A stretch of 64,000 nt of DNA from Halococcus sediminicola (GTDB lineage: Archaea; Halobacteriota; Halobacteria; Halobacteriales; Halococcaceae), in assembly GCF_000755245.1 (NCBI RefSeq), contig NZ_BBMP01000011.1, positions 104,610 through 168,609 on the forward strand, given 5' to 3'. Shown here one piece after another: positions 1 to 7,799 of the stretch (the stretch's first letter is position 1; every line of letters begins with the position of its first letter). The notes under the pieces were generated by a model. It was not told the origin of the DNA, ran no database searches, and was given only the letters and a program-made list of their open reading frames with translations. The translations under genes and the position numbers were made by a program.

Positions 1-303
1 TTCGTCCTCGTGTTTCTGATCGTCAACCCCTGGGGGTTCGACCCGTTCGTCGCTCTCATCAGCATGGGACTGCTGGTCGTCCCGTTCGCCGTCCTCGCGC
101 TGGTCACGTTCGTCTCCGGGCGAGCGGTCGCACAGGACGAGGAGAGTGGGACGACCGCCGGCGAGCTGTCGGCGGGCAACGCCACTCTCGACAGCGGCGT
201 CGAGAACGAACTAACGAGCGACGGGCATCCCGAGAGCGGCTCCGTGGACGACGAAAGCGACGGCGAGGCGACCGACGAAAACGGCGAAAACTCGTCGGCG
301 TAG
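1..303 (+). CDS. DUF6684-like small membrane protein, 5' end outside window
   Basis: The open frame runs into the left edge of the window, so the true start is missing; the Met at base 10 is probably internal. The visible part has a hydrophobic segment (IVNPWGF followed by a second helix around residues 17-38) and an acidic, low-complexity tail of about 55 residues rich in Glu, Asp, Ser and Gly. A short membrane protein of this type (which I remember as DUF6684) commonly sits directly before cytochrome oxidase subunit I in haloarchaea, and that is the gene that follows here, 103 bases downstream. Its role is unknown; a small accessory subunit or assembly factor of the oxidase is the likely job by context. 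The family name is from memory. Confidence 0.7.
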   Translation, partial: FVLVFLIVNPWGFDPFVALISMGLLVVPFAVLALVTFVSGRAVAQDEESGTTAGELSAGNATLDSGVENELTSDGHPESGSVDDESDGEATDENGENSSA

Positions 304-406
304 CTCCCCCGTCACCGTCGATACACGCTGCCGTCGTCCCACGGTCGGCGACCACGGGGCAGCCGGAATCTAAGGATTCTTTACCCTGTGGGTTCCACCA
401 CAGTGC

Positions 407-2206
407 ATGGTAGAAGCGCAGTTAGTGTTGACAGCGTTGATGGGGTTGTTCCTGGCGGGCGTGGCCGTCTGGCTCAGCCGCATCGAGGACTGGCGCTCGT
501 ATACGCCCCTCGCCGGCGGCGGTGCCGTCGGTGAGGAGAGCGGCTACGCGCACGAAGAGAAGCCCGGCGGTCTCATCCGCTGGCTGACGACCGTCGACCA
601 CAAAGACATCGGGATTCTCTACGGCGCCTACGCGATCTTCGCGTTCGCCGTCGGCGGTATCATGGTCGTGCTGATGCGGACCGAACTCCTCGCCCCCGCC
701 GAGGACATCATCGGATCGCAGTTCTACAACTCACTCTTGACCAGCCACGGCATCACGATGCTGTTCCTGTTCGGGACGCCGATGCTCGCGGCCTTTGGCA
801 ACTACTTCATTCCCCTCCTGATCGGGGCCGACGACATGGCCTTTCCGCGCATCAACGCCATCGCGTTCTGGATGCTCCCGCCGGGAGCACTACTGATCTG
901 GGGCGGCTTCTTGGTCGTGCCGTTCACCGACATCCAGCCGGCACAGACCGCGTGGACGATGTACACGCCGCTGTCGGCCGGCGTCGGCACCGGCACCCAA
1001 GGCGGGGTCTCGGGTCTCGGCGTCGATTTCATGTTGTTGGGGCTGCATTTCACCGGCATCTCGGCGACGATGGGGGCGATAAACTTCATCGCCACCATCT
1101 TCACCGAACGCGATAGCGACGTCAACTGGGCGAACCTCGACATCTTCTCGTGGACGATGCTCACCCAGTCGGGACTGATCCTCTTCGCGTTCCCGCTGCT
1201 GGGCAGCGCCATCATCATGTTGCTGCTCGATCGCAACTTCGCGACGACCTTCTTCCTCGCGGAGGGTGGCGGTGCCATCCTCTGGCAGCACCTCTTCTGG
1301 TTCTTCGGCCATCCCGAAGTGTACATTCTCGTGCTCCCGCCGATGGGGCTGATCAGTCTCATCCTCCCGAAGTTCGCGGGGCGCAAACTCTTCGGCTTCA
1401 AGTTCGTCGTCTACTCGACGCTGGCCATCGGCGTCCTTTCGTTCGGAGTGTGGGCACACCACATGTTCGCAACGGGTATCGACCCCCGCATCCGCGCGAG
1501 CTTCATGGCTGTCTCGCTGGCCATCGCCATCCCGAGCGCCGTGAAGGTGTTCAACTGGACGACGACGCTCTGGGGCGGCAATCTCAGACTCACCGCGCCG
1601 ATGCTGTTCTGTATCGGTGCGGTGTCGAACTTCATCTTCGGCGGCGTGACGGGCATCTTCGTCGCCGCCATCCCCGTCGATCTCGTGTTGCACGACACCT
1701 ACTACATCGTCGGCCACTTCCACTACATCGTCATGGGGCTCATCGGGTTTGCGGCGTTCGCCGGCATCTACTACTGGTTCCCCATCTTCACCGGCAAGAT
1801 GTACCAGAAACGCCTCGGAAAGTGGCACTTCTGGCTGACGATGGTCGGGACGAACCTCACGTTCTTCGCCATGCTGTTGCTTGGCTATCTCGGCATGCCC
1901 CGCCGATATGCGACCTACACCTTCGAGGTCGGTCCCCAGCAGATGATAACGATTCTCCACCAGCTGACGACTCTCGGGGCGTTCATCCTGCTGGTCGGGC
2001 AGATAATCTTCGTCTGGAACATGCTCCAGTCGTGGTACGAGGGGCCCGTCGTCGACAACAACGACCCGTGGGACCTCAAGAAGACCAACCAGTTCACCAA
2101 CGAATGGGGCTGGAACGAACGCCGCCTGGAGACGGCCATCGCCGACGGCGGCGAGGAGGACGCAGCCAGAACCGACGGCGGCGAGAACGTCGACTCGACC
2201 GAGTAG
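407..2206 (+). CDS. coxA: Cytochrome c oxidase subunit I (heme-copper oxidase, type A)
   Basis: Catalytic membrane subunit that reduces O2 to water and pumps protons. All six expected histidines are visible in a 599-residue chain: H114 (low-spin heme), H302 in GHPEVY (CuB), H351-H352 (CuB), and H437 and H439 in the GHFHY motif (high-spin and low-spin heme). Y306 of HPEVY would be the cross-linked tyrosine, and E304 in the same motif marks a type A1 enzyme with a D-channel glutamate. Residues 1-24 form an extra N-terminal helix and the last 40 residues are an acidic cytoplasmic tail. The start ATG lies about 25 bases after an AT-rich ATTCTTTACC element, suggesting a short or absent leader. Subunit II is not in the window and is presumably further left. 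Confidence 0.97.
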   Translation: MVEAQLVLTALMGLFLAGVAVWLSRIEDWRSYTPLAGGGAVGEESGYAHEEKPGGLIRWLTTVDHKDIGILYGAYAIFAFAVGGIMVVLMRTELLAPAEDIIGSQFYNSLLTSHGITMLFLFGTPMLAAFGNYFIPLLIGADDMAFPRINAIAFWMLPPGALLIWGGFLVVPFTDIQPAQTAWTMYTPLSAGVGTGTQGGVSGLGVDFMLLGLHFTGISATMGAINFIATIFTERDSDVNWANLDIFSWTMLTQSGLILFAFPLLGSAIIMLLLDRNFATTFFLAEGGGAILWQHLFWFFGHPEVYILVLPPMGLISLILPKFAGRKLFGFKFVVYSTLAIGVLSFGVWAHHMFATGIDPRIRASFMAVSLAIAIPSAVKVFNWTTTLWGGNLRLTAPMLFCIGAVSNFIFGGVTGIFVAAIPVDLVLHDTYYIVGHFHYIVMGLIGFAAFAGIYYWFPIFTGKMYQKRLGKWHFWLTMVGTNLTFFAMLLLGYLGMPRRYATYTFEVGPQQMITILHQLTTLGAFILLVGQIIFVWNMLQSWYEGPVVDNNDPWDLKKTNQFTNEWGWNERRLETAIADGGEEDAARTDGGENVDSTE

Positions 2207-2251
2207 CTTCGGTCACCGATTTTCCACGAACCCGCTCGGTTCGTCGATCGT

Positions 2252-2341
2252 TCAACTGGTAGCGACGAGCACGACGGCCATGATCGCCATCAGCGTCGCG
2301 ATGCCCGCAAGCACGACCAAGAGGAGTTCCTTTTCGTTCAT
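2252..2341 (-). CDS. 29-residue single-helix membrane micro-protein
   Basis: A very short frame with ATG start and TGA stop encodes MNEKELLLVVLAG followed by a hydrophobic helix rich in Ala, Val, Met and Ile, ending VATS. A charged N-terminus (NEKE) precedes one membrane span covering almost the whole peptide. It lies between subunit I (convergent) and the next cox-locus gene (divergent, starts 59 bases away). Small single-helix subunits are common in terminal oxidases, so this may be an oxidase-associated micro-protein; that is inference from position. The reading frame looks deliberate because the hydrophobic pattern is uninterrupted from charge cap to stop. It is short enough that chance cannot be excluded. 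Confidence 0.55.
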   Translation of the reverse strand: MNEKELLLVVLAGIATLMAIMAVVLVATS

Positions 2342-2400
2342 GGCACGGGTAGTGGACAGGCGGACAAAAGGCTAATCTTCCAGCGAGCGGTAGGAGTCAC

Positions 2401-2673
2401 GTGTCCGAGACCCCGACGCGACGACGACGAGCGGATCACAGCGGCCGCAGTATCGTGTTCGTCATTTATCTCGTCGCCATCGGCGTCGCCGGAACGATGG
2501 GCTTTCTGCTCGGGATGATCGGCCCGGACGCGCTCAATTCGGTGCGGCTGTTCTTCCTCATCGAACTGCCGCCCACACCGCTCGGTCTCGCGTTCTACGG
2601 CATGGCGACGCTCGCGGTCGGTCTCGGTGTGCTCTTGCTGGCCGTCCGGTACGTCGCTCGGCGCTACGCCTAA
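2401..2673 (+). CDS. Cox-locus two-helix membrane protein (DUF7520-like)
   Basis: A 90-residue protein with a GTG start, an Arg-rich N-terminus (RRRRADHSGR) and two predicted membrane helices, roughly residues 18-42 and 58-84. The loop between them holds the motif ELPPTPLGLAFYG, which I associate with haloarchaeal proteins annotated 'cox cluster protein' (DUF7520). It follows subunit I on the same strand but is separated by a divergent micro-gene, so it probably has its own promoter; the AT-rich AAAAGGCTAATCTT about 30 bases upstream is the best candidate. Function is not known; association with the oxidase is by location. Confidence 0.75.
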   Translation: MSETPTRRRRADHSGRSIVFVIYLVAIGVAGTMGFLLGMIGPDALNSVRLFFLIELPPTPLGLAFYGMATLAVGLGVLLLAVRYVARRYA

Positions 2674-2711
2674 TCGGGACGGGTAAGGCGGCGCGTCCCC
2701 GTGGCTTCACC

Positions 2712-3095
2712 ATGTACACCGTCGTCATGGGTGTCGGCACCGATACCGAGCGCACGCTACGAAAGGCGCAGGCCATCGACGCCCTGCCCGCACCGCCGGA
2801 GTCCGTCGCGGTCGTCGTGGTGCAGGCTGGCGAGGAATCGGCCGACACGCCGAATCTCGACCGGCTCACCGGATTCTTCGACGAGCACTCGATCGACGCC
2901 ACCGTCGAGACGGTACACGCCGACCCGCCGACCGCGCTCGTCGAGGCGGCGGCCGATCACGAGGCCGACCTCATCTGTGTCGGCGGCCGCAAGCGCTCGC
3001 CGGCCGGGAAGGCACAGCTCAGAAGCGGCGCGCAGTCGGTGATGATCAACACCGACCGCCCGGTGCTGGTCGCGGGCGAACCCGGCGATTACTGA
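2712..3095 (+). CDS. Universal stress protein (UspA family)
   Basis: A single-domain cytosolic nucleotide-binding protein of 127 residues, the usual size. The start is supported by the family's opening beta-strand (MYTVVMGVGTD). Residues 91-100, GGRKRSPAGK, occupy the place of the ATP-binding G-x2-G-x9-G-S/T signature, and the C-terminal strand ends DRPVLVAG as in other Usp proteins. A paralogue with the identical GGRKRSPAGKA stretch lies about 950 bases downstream, with a lipoprotein gene on the opposite strand between them. The last 7 bases overlap the 3' end of that convergent gene. Physiological role is unknown; Usp proteins act in stress survival, some by binding ATP. Confidence 0.93.
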   Translation: MYTVVMGVGTDTERTLRKAQAIDALPAPPESVAVVVVQAGEESADTPNLDRLTGFFDEHSIDATVETVHADPPTALVEAAADHEADLICVGGRKRSPAGKAQLRSGAQSVMINTDRPVLVAGEPGDY

Positions 3096-3943
3096 CGCCG
3101 AACGGCTGTCGACGCCACGGCTGCCCGCGATCCGTCGGTCGTCGCGTTCGCTGCGGCCATCGCCGTTCGGTACCACGCCGGGCGCTCGACCGTCGTCGAG
3201 CCGACGTCCGTATACCGCGTCGAGACGACGATGGACGACGGATCGCCCGGTTGCCGTTCGCTGAGCCCTTGATCGAGCGTGTAGCTGCGGACGAAACCGC
3301 GCGTCGTGATTCGCGCACGCACGCGTACCGACTGGCCGGGACCGCTCGCGTTCGAGCGGGTTCGCTCCACCGGCACCAGTCGATAGACCGTCGTCTCGCC
3401 GCGTTCGCTTCGCGCGACGACGCGCGTCTCGGCCGCGGTGAACACCCGCTCGATCCGCTCGCCGCCCGCTTCGGTCGCCACGCGTGCGCTCGACGGCGGG
3501 GCTTCGTGGTATGCCGTGTCGTTTTCGGCGTCGGTCGTCGCCACGAGGAGGCGCTCGCTGTCGAAATACGCCGTCTCGCAGCGCAGTGTCGTCTCACCCG
3601 TCCACCGCCGCTGGACGAGAAATCGTCCATCGCGGGCGACGCGGGCCACGCTCGTGAGTTCCCTGACCGGCATGCCGGTTCCGGTGCGGTAGGTCATCGT
3701 CCGCCGCACGGTAAACGACCGTCCGTCGAGCGCTGCGGCGTGTGCCGCCGCGAGCGCGCCCGCGTCCGCCACACCGTCCCGCGTGAGTCCCGGCGCGAGT
3801 CGTGGGATCGGTGTGGGGGTCGGTTCGTCGGTGGGGACGGCGGCGGGCGTGAGCGTCGCCGTCTCCTCACCACCGTCGAAGACACCGCCACAACCGGCGA
3901 AAACGACCATCACGACGAGCAAGACGGGCACAACAAGCCTCAT
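3089..3943 (-). CDS. Secreted lipoprotein (DUF7537-like)
   Basis: A 284-residue exported protein. The N-terminus has a short positively charged start, a hydrophobic core (VVPVLLVVMVV) and a lipobox FAGC with the acceptor cysteine at position 18, followed by a Thr/Pro-rich linker to about residue 48. The mature part contains AAHAAALDGRSFTVRRT, typical of a haloarchaeal lipoprotein family that I recall as DUF7537, in which a beta-rich domain follows. The signal lacks a twin-arginine, so a Sec route is possible. It is transcribed divergently from the second Usp gene across a 93-base spacer and overlaps the first Usp gene by 7 bases at the 3' end. The substrate or partner is unknown. Confidence 0.8.
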   Translation of the reverse strand: MRLVVPVLLVVMVVFAGCGGVFDGGEETATLTPAAVPTDEPTPTPIPRLAPGLTRDGVADAGALAAAHAAALDGRSFTVRRTMTYRTGTGMPVRELTSVARVARDGRFLVQRRWTGETTLRCETAYFDSERLLVATTDAENDTAYHEAPPSSARVATEAGGERIERVFTAAETRVVARSERGETTVYRLVPVERTRSNASGPGQSVRVRARITTRGFVRSYTLDQGLSERQPGDPSSIVVSTRYTDVGSTTVERPAWYRTAMAAANATTDGSRAAVASTAVRRQ

Positions 3944-4036
3944 TCTTCGAGATAGCGTCGAACCGTGGGTGTGAACCGAGCAGTGTTCGAGACGACCGTC
4001 ACAACAGCTAAGTCGTCGCTCGGCGCACTAGCCGCC

Positions 4037-4438
4037 ATGTACGAGGTGTTGCTCTGTGTCGCCGCGGATACGACGAGTCTCGACAGACAGATATCGGCCG
4101 TCACCGCGCTGCCGGACGCAGCCAGCAGCGTTCACGTCACGGTCTGTCACGTCTTCGGCGACAACCCCTCGGGAGCCTCCGCGACACAGGTTACGTCCGT
4201 TCGGCGCGCGCTCGACGCGCTCGACGACGCCGGCATCGAGACGGCGGTCGTCGGCGAGAGCGGCGATCCGACCGACGCCATCCTCCGGGTGGCCGACGAA
4301 CGCGACGCCGACGCCATCTACATCGGCGGGCGGAAGCGAAGCCCCGCGGGCAAGGCGCTGTTCGGCAGCGTCGCCCAGTCGCTGATCCTCAGCGCCGACC
4401 GCCCGGTGCTGGTCGCCGGGCAGGGCGAAGGGGCCTGA
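4037..4438 (+). CDS. Universal stress protein (UspA family), second copy
   Basis: A 133-residue Usp-domain protein. I chose the ATG that gives MYEVLLCVAAD, because this aligns with the first beta-strand of the neighbouring paralogue (MYTVVMGVGTD); the frame is open 24 codons further upstream, but that part is unlike the family. Residues 97-106 are GGRKRSPAGK, identical to the first copy, and the C-terminus repeats DRPVLVAG. The spacing of the two copies suggests an old tandem duplication later split by, or built around, the lipoprotein gene. It ends 2 bases before the convergent thioredoxin-fold gene. Confidence 0.92.
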   Translation: MYEVLLCVAADTTSLDRQISAVTALPDAASSVHVTVCHVFGDNPSGASATQVTSVRRALDALDDAGIETAVVGESGDPTDAILRVADERDADAIYIGGRKRSPAGKALFGSVAQSLILSADRPVLVAGQGEGA

Positions 4439-4440
4439 AC

Positions 4441-5184
4441 TCACGACCCGTAGACCTCCGCACACGCCGCCGCGACACGTTCGGCGGTCGCCCGCCCGGT
4501 GAACCCCTCGCGGAACTCGCCGTCCTCGAAGAGGACCATCGCCGGCGCGGCGTCGATGTCGTAGGCACGACGGAACTCCGCGCACTGCTCGCCGTCGAGA
4601 CCGCCGACGGCCACGGGCTCGGGAATCGCGTCGAGGATCTCGCCTAACTCCGATTTCATCGCCTCGCAGGGGTCACAGTGGCGCTTCCAGACCGTGACGA
4701 TCGCGCGCTCGTTCGCTTCGACGAACCCTCGATAGCTCTCGTCGTCGAGTTCGACCACGCCATCGGGTACCGGCGTTCCCGGGCCGACGCCATCGACGAC
4801 CCGTGCCATCCTGGCGAGCGTCGCCGGGGCCGGCGACCAGTCGAGTTCCGAGTCGATGGCGAGATACGCGACGAATTCCGCGCGCGTGACCGACAGCGCC
4901 GCGACTCGCTCGGCGGCCGTCTCGCGGTCTTCGAGCCCGAAGACGTCGGCGACAGACTCGTGGAACTCCCCCTTGGAGACGGTGGTGTAGGTGTCGTGGT
5001 AGATGCCGCGCGTGGCGTCGTAATCGTCGGTCGTCACAAAGGCGTCCGGCTCGCGCTCGGCCAGCACGCCGCCCTCGATGAGCATTGCGAGGAGTTCCTC
5101 GGCGGTCGGTTCGCCCTCGTCCGATGCTGCCAATGCATCGATCTCGTTCGGTGCGCTCGTTTGGCTTGTATCGTTCCGGTCCAT
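4441..5184 (-). CDS. Thioredoxin-fold protein with N-terminal extension, last gene of the importer operon
   Basis: The C-terminal 100 residues are a thioredoxin-like domain: strand AIVTVWKRH, then active-site C170-D-P-C173, and a cis-proline segment DAAPAMVLFEDGEF. The first 140 residues are an acidic, mostly helical extension I do not recognise (it contains DAFVTTDDYDATRGIYHDTY). The start is fixed by the ATG that begins 1 base after the stop of the upstream ATPase gene; a longer reading would overlap that gene by 77 bases. This near-overlap places it in the LIV-type importer operon. No signal peptide is visible, so it should act in the cytosol as a disulfide reductase or isomerase; a link to transport is unproven. 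Confidence 0.85.
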   Translation of the reverse strand: MDRNDTSQTSAPNEIDALAASDEGEPTAEELLAMLIEGGVLAEREPDAFVTTDDYDATRGIYHDTYTTVSKGEFHESVADVFGLEDRETAAERVAALSVTRAEFVAYLAIDSELDWSPAPATLARMARVVDGVGPGTPVPDGVVELDDESYRGFVEANERAIVTVWKRHCDPCEAMKSELGEILDAIPEPVAVGGLDGEQCAEFRRAYDIDAAPAMVLFEDGEFREGFTGRATAERVAAACAEVYGS

Positions 5185-5185
5185 T

Positions 5186-5929
5186 TCAGACACCCAGATA
5201 GCGGTCTCTGGTCTCCTCGTCGCCACGAAGCTCGTCGGCGGTGCCGCCGAAGACGATGGCACCTTGATCGATGACGTAACAGCTGTCGGCGATGTCCATC
5301 GCCGCCATCGCGTTCTGTTCGACCAGCAGGATGGTCGTGCCGTTCTCGCTGATGCGCTCGACGGCCGCCTCGACGGCCTCGATTATCTGCGGGGCGAGTC
5401 CCTCGTACGGTTCGTCGAGCATCAGCAGGTCGGTGTTCTGCTTGAGCGCGCGGGCGATGGCGAGCATCTGCTGTTCGCCGCCGCTAAGCGTGCCGCCGCG
5501 CTGGTCGGCGCGCTCGTCGAGTCGCGGGAAGTACTCGTAGACCTCCTCGGTGCTCATCCCCTCGCGGGTGACCTGCACCGAGCGCCCGACGGTGTTCGAG
5601 CGGTTCGAGACCACCTCGGCGAGATGCAGGTTCTCCGCGACCGTGAGGTTCGAGAAGATGCGACGCTCTTCCGGCACCAGTGAGAGCCCCCGCACGGAGA
5701 CGTCCTCGGCGAGCATGCCGGTGACGTCGCTCCCGGCAAAGGTGATGGTGCCGTCGCGGACCTCGGGCGGGGTCGCCCCGGCGACCGAGCGCAGCGTCGT
5801 CGTCTTGCCCGCGCCGTTGCGCCCGAGCAATGCACAGATGTCGCCTTCCTCGACAGTAAAGGAAAGGTCGCGCAGGATGTGGCTCTCGCCGTAGTAGGCG
5901 TCGACCGCGTCGAGTTCGAGCAGGCTCAT
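5186..5929 (-). CDS. livF: Branched-chain amino-acid type ABC transporter ATPase (LivF)
   Basis: A 247-residue ATP-binding subunit on the cytosolic side of a LIV-type importer. It has Walker A GRNGAGKTT (36-44), the LivF-typical ABC signature LSGGEQQ, Walker B LLMLDEP and the switch histidine region LLVEQNA. Length is normal for LivF, which lacks the insertion found in LivG. It overlaps the livG stop by 4 bases and is followed after 1 base by the thioredoxin-fold gene, so it is cotranscribed. The substrate cannot be fixed from the ATPase; LIV-type systems also carry urea, short amides or aromatic acids. Confidence 0.95.
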   Translation of the reverse strand: MSLLELDAVDAYYGESHILRDLSFTVEEGDICALLGRNGAGKTTTLRSVAGATPPEVRDGTITFAGSDVTGMLAEDVSVRGLSLVPEERRIFSNLTVAENLHLAEVVSNRSNTVGRSVQVTREGMSTEEVYEYFPRLDERADQRGGTLSGGEQQMLAIARALKQNTDLLMLDEPYEGLAPQIIEAVEAAVERISENGTTILLVEQNAMAAMDIADSCYVIDQGAIVFGGTADELRGDEETRDRYLGV

Positions 5930-6684
5930 GCTTCCACGCTCCCGAGGTACGCCTCCTGAACGTCGTCGTCCTCCCGGATCTCCTCGGGCGGGCCTTCGGC
6001 GATGACGCGCCCGCGATTGAGTACGATGATTCTATCGGAGACGTCGAAGACGATCTCCATGTCGTGTTCGACCAGTAGGACGGTGAGGTCGAGGCGGTCG
6101 GTAACTTCCTCGATGAGGTCCACGGTCGCGTGGGTCTCCTCGGGACTCATCCCGGCGGTCGGCTCGTCCATCAACAGCATGTCGGGTTCGCTGACGAGCG
6201 CGATGCCGATTTCGAGCCGGCGTTTGTCCCCGTAAGGCAGGTCGGCTGCGGTGACGTTTCGCTGATCCCACACTCCGACCGCTTCGAGGGTCTCGCGGGC
6301 GCGCCGCTCGATGCCCGAAAACGAGTCCTGACGCCGGAGGAAGTCGAACCTGAACGCGCCGCGCTCGGCCCCGATGGCGGCGACCTGTGCGTTCTTCTCG
6401 ACGGTGAGGTCGGGGAAGATCGAGGCGGTCTGGAAGGACTTGCTGATGCCGCGCTGGGTGATTTCGTGGGGACTGAGTCCGGTGATCGATTCGTCCTTGA
6501 AGCGAATGTCGCCCTCCGATTCGTCGAGATTGCGCGTGATGAGGTTGATCAGGGTGGATTTGCCCGCGCCGTTCGGCCCGATGAGGCTGACGCGCTCGCC
6601 CTGCTCGATGGCGATATTCACGTCGTCGGTCGCGGTGAGACCGCCGAAGCGCTTGACGAGACCGTCGGTTTCGAGCAGCGCCAT
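5926..6684 (-). CDS. livG: Branched-chain amino-acid type ABC transporter ATPase (LivG)
   Basis: A 252-residue second ATPase of the importer. Walker A is GPNGAGKST (36-44), the signature region is the LivG variant LPYGDKRRLEIG, Walker B is MLLMDEP, and the chain has the LivG-type insertion (GAERGAFRFDFLRRQDSF) between Walker A and the signature. The ATG at 6684 shares its first base with the TGA stop of the upstream permease gene (TGATG), which settles the start; the open frame upstream is a shadow of the permease. It would pair with LivF on the LivH/LivM membrane core. Confidence 0.95.
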   Translation of the reverse strand: MALLETDGLVKRFGGLTATDDVNIAIEQGERVSLIGPNGAGKSTLINLITRNLDESEGDIRFKDESITGLSPHEITQRGISKSFQTASIFPDLTVEKNAQVAAIGAERGAFRFDFLRRQDSFSGIERRARETLEAVGVWDQRNVTAADLPYGDKRRLEIGIALVSEPDMLLMDEPTAGMSPEETHATVDLIEEVTDRLDLTVLLVEHDMEIVFDVSDRIIVLNRGRVIAEGPPEEIREDDDVQEAYLGSVEA

Positions 6685-7799
6685 CAGCGATCCCTCCCGG
6701 TGAGCCGCGCCCCGGCGTCGGTGAGCAGCCCCCAGATGCCGCGCGGTGCGAACACGACCACGGCGACGAAGACGAGTCCGAGGATGAGATGCCAGAACGG
6801 GCCGATGGTATCGAACCCGCTGACGATGACCTCGACGTAGAGATAGAGCGCCGCGCCGATCATCGGCCCGATGATCGAGCCGACACCCCCGAGGACGGTC
6901 ATGATGACGACTTCGCCGCTGGTCGTCCAATAGAGCGATTCGAGCGGGACGTAGCCGCCGTGGATCGTGAACAGACTGCCCGCGACGCCCGCAAAGGCTC
7001 CCGAGAGCACGAAACTCATCAGTTTGTACCGTCGGACGTCGAGACCGACGAACTCCGCGCGCTGTTCGTTCTCGCGGATGGCGCGAAAGACCAGTCCGTA
7101 GGGCGAGTTGAGGATGCGATAGAGCACCACCACACTGAGCACCGTCAAAAGCCCGATGAAGGCGTACATCCAGTTGCCGAGCAACAGTCCGCCAATGGAG
7201 GGCAGTTCGCTCCCGAGGTCGAACGTGCCGAACAGTTCGCCGATCTCGACGTCGGTGAAGCCGTTCTCGCCGCCGGTCAGCGTCGAGAGCGGCCCGAGCG
7301 CGACGTAGTAGATCATCTGAGCGAACGCGAGCGTGAGGATGGCGAAGTAGATGCCGCCGCGGCGCAGCGAGAGCACGCCGAACAGCCACGCCAGCACGAC
7401 CGCCGCGACCGTCCCCACGAGCACCAACACGACTGGCGAGCCGACGACGTTCGCGCTGACCCAGCCGGCGGCGTAGGCCGCGACGCCCCAGAAGGCCGCG
7501 TGACCGAACGAGAGGAGTCCAGTGTAGCCCAACACGAGGTTGAACCCGATGGCGAAGATGCCCCAGATCAACATCAGCGACGCGAGTTCCTGATAGCCCT
7601 GCAGCGCCGGACTGATGACCGGTGCGCGCGCGAAGAGGTAGGGAAAGAGCACGACGCCGAGCACGGTGAGGACGAACACGGTCGTCTCGCGGTCGCGGAC
7701 CGCCTGCCAGCGAGCGCGGAATCCCGTCTCTCCCTCGCCGACGCTCTCGTTCGCGGTGCCGCCGTCGGTGCCGGTCCGCCCGGTTGGTTCGTCGCTCAC
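6684..7799 (-). CDS. livM: Branched-chain amino-acid type ABC transporter permease (LivM)
   Basis: A 371-residue integral membrane subunit. After a 35-residue hydrophilic N-terminus there are about ten hydrophobic segments, with the LivM signatures GYTGLLSFGHAAFWGVAAY and the EAA-like coupling loop around NEQRAEFVGLDVRRYKL. The start is a GTG overlapping the livH stop (GTGA, 4-base overlap); no ATG fits. It forms the transmembrane channel with LivH. The tight overlaps on both sides show translational coupling across the whole operon. Confidence 0.94.
   Translation of the reverse strand: MSDEPTGRTGTDGGTANESVGEGETGFRARWQAVRDRETTVFVLTVLGVVLFPYLFARAPVISPALQGYQELASLMLIWGIFAIGFNLVLGYTGLLSFGHAAFWGVAAYAAGWVSANVVGSPVVLVLVGTVAAVVLAWLFGVLSLRRGGIYFAILTLAFAQMIYYVALGPLSTLTGGENGFTDVEIGELFGTFDLGSELPSIGGLLLGNWMYAFIGLLTVLSVVVLYRILNSPYGLVFRAIRENEQRAEFVGLDVRRYKLMSFVLSGAFAGVAGSLFTIHGGYVPLESLYWTTSGEVVIMTVLGGVGSIIGPMIGAALYLYVEVIVSGFDTIGPFWHLILGLVFVAVVVFAPRGIWGLLTDAGARLTGRDR

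Noticed and set aside
890..1960. A 356-codon minus-strand open frame within coxA
   Set aside because: It is opposite to an unmistakable heme-copper oxidase and its translation is His/Arg/Glu-rich low-complexity sequence, typical of GC-rich antisense frames.
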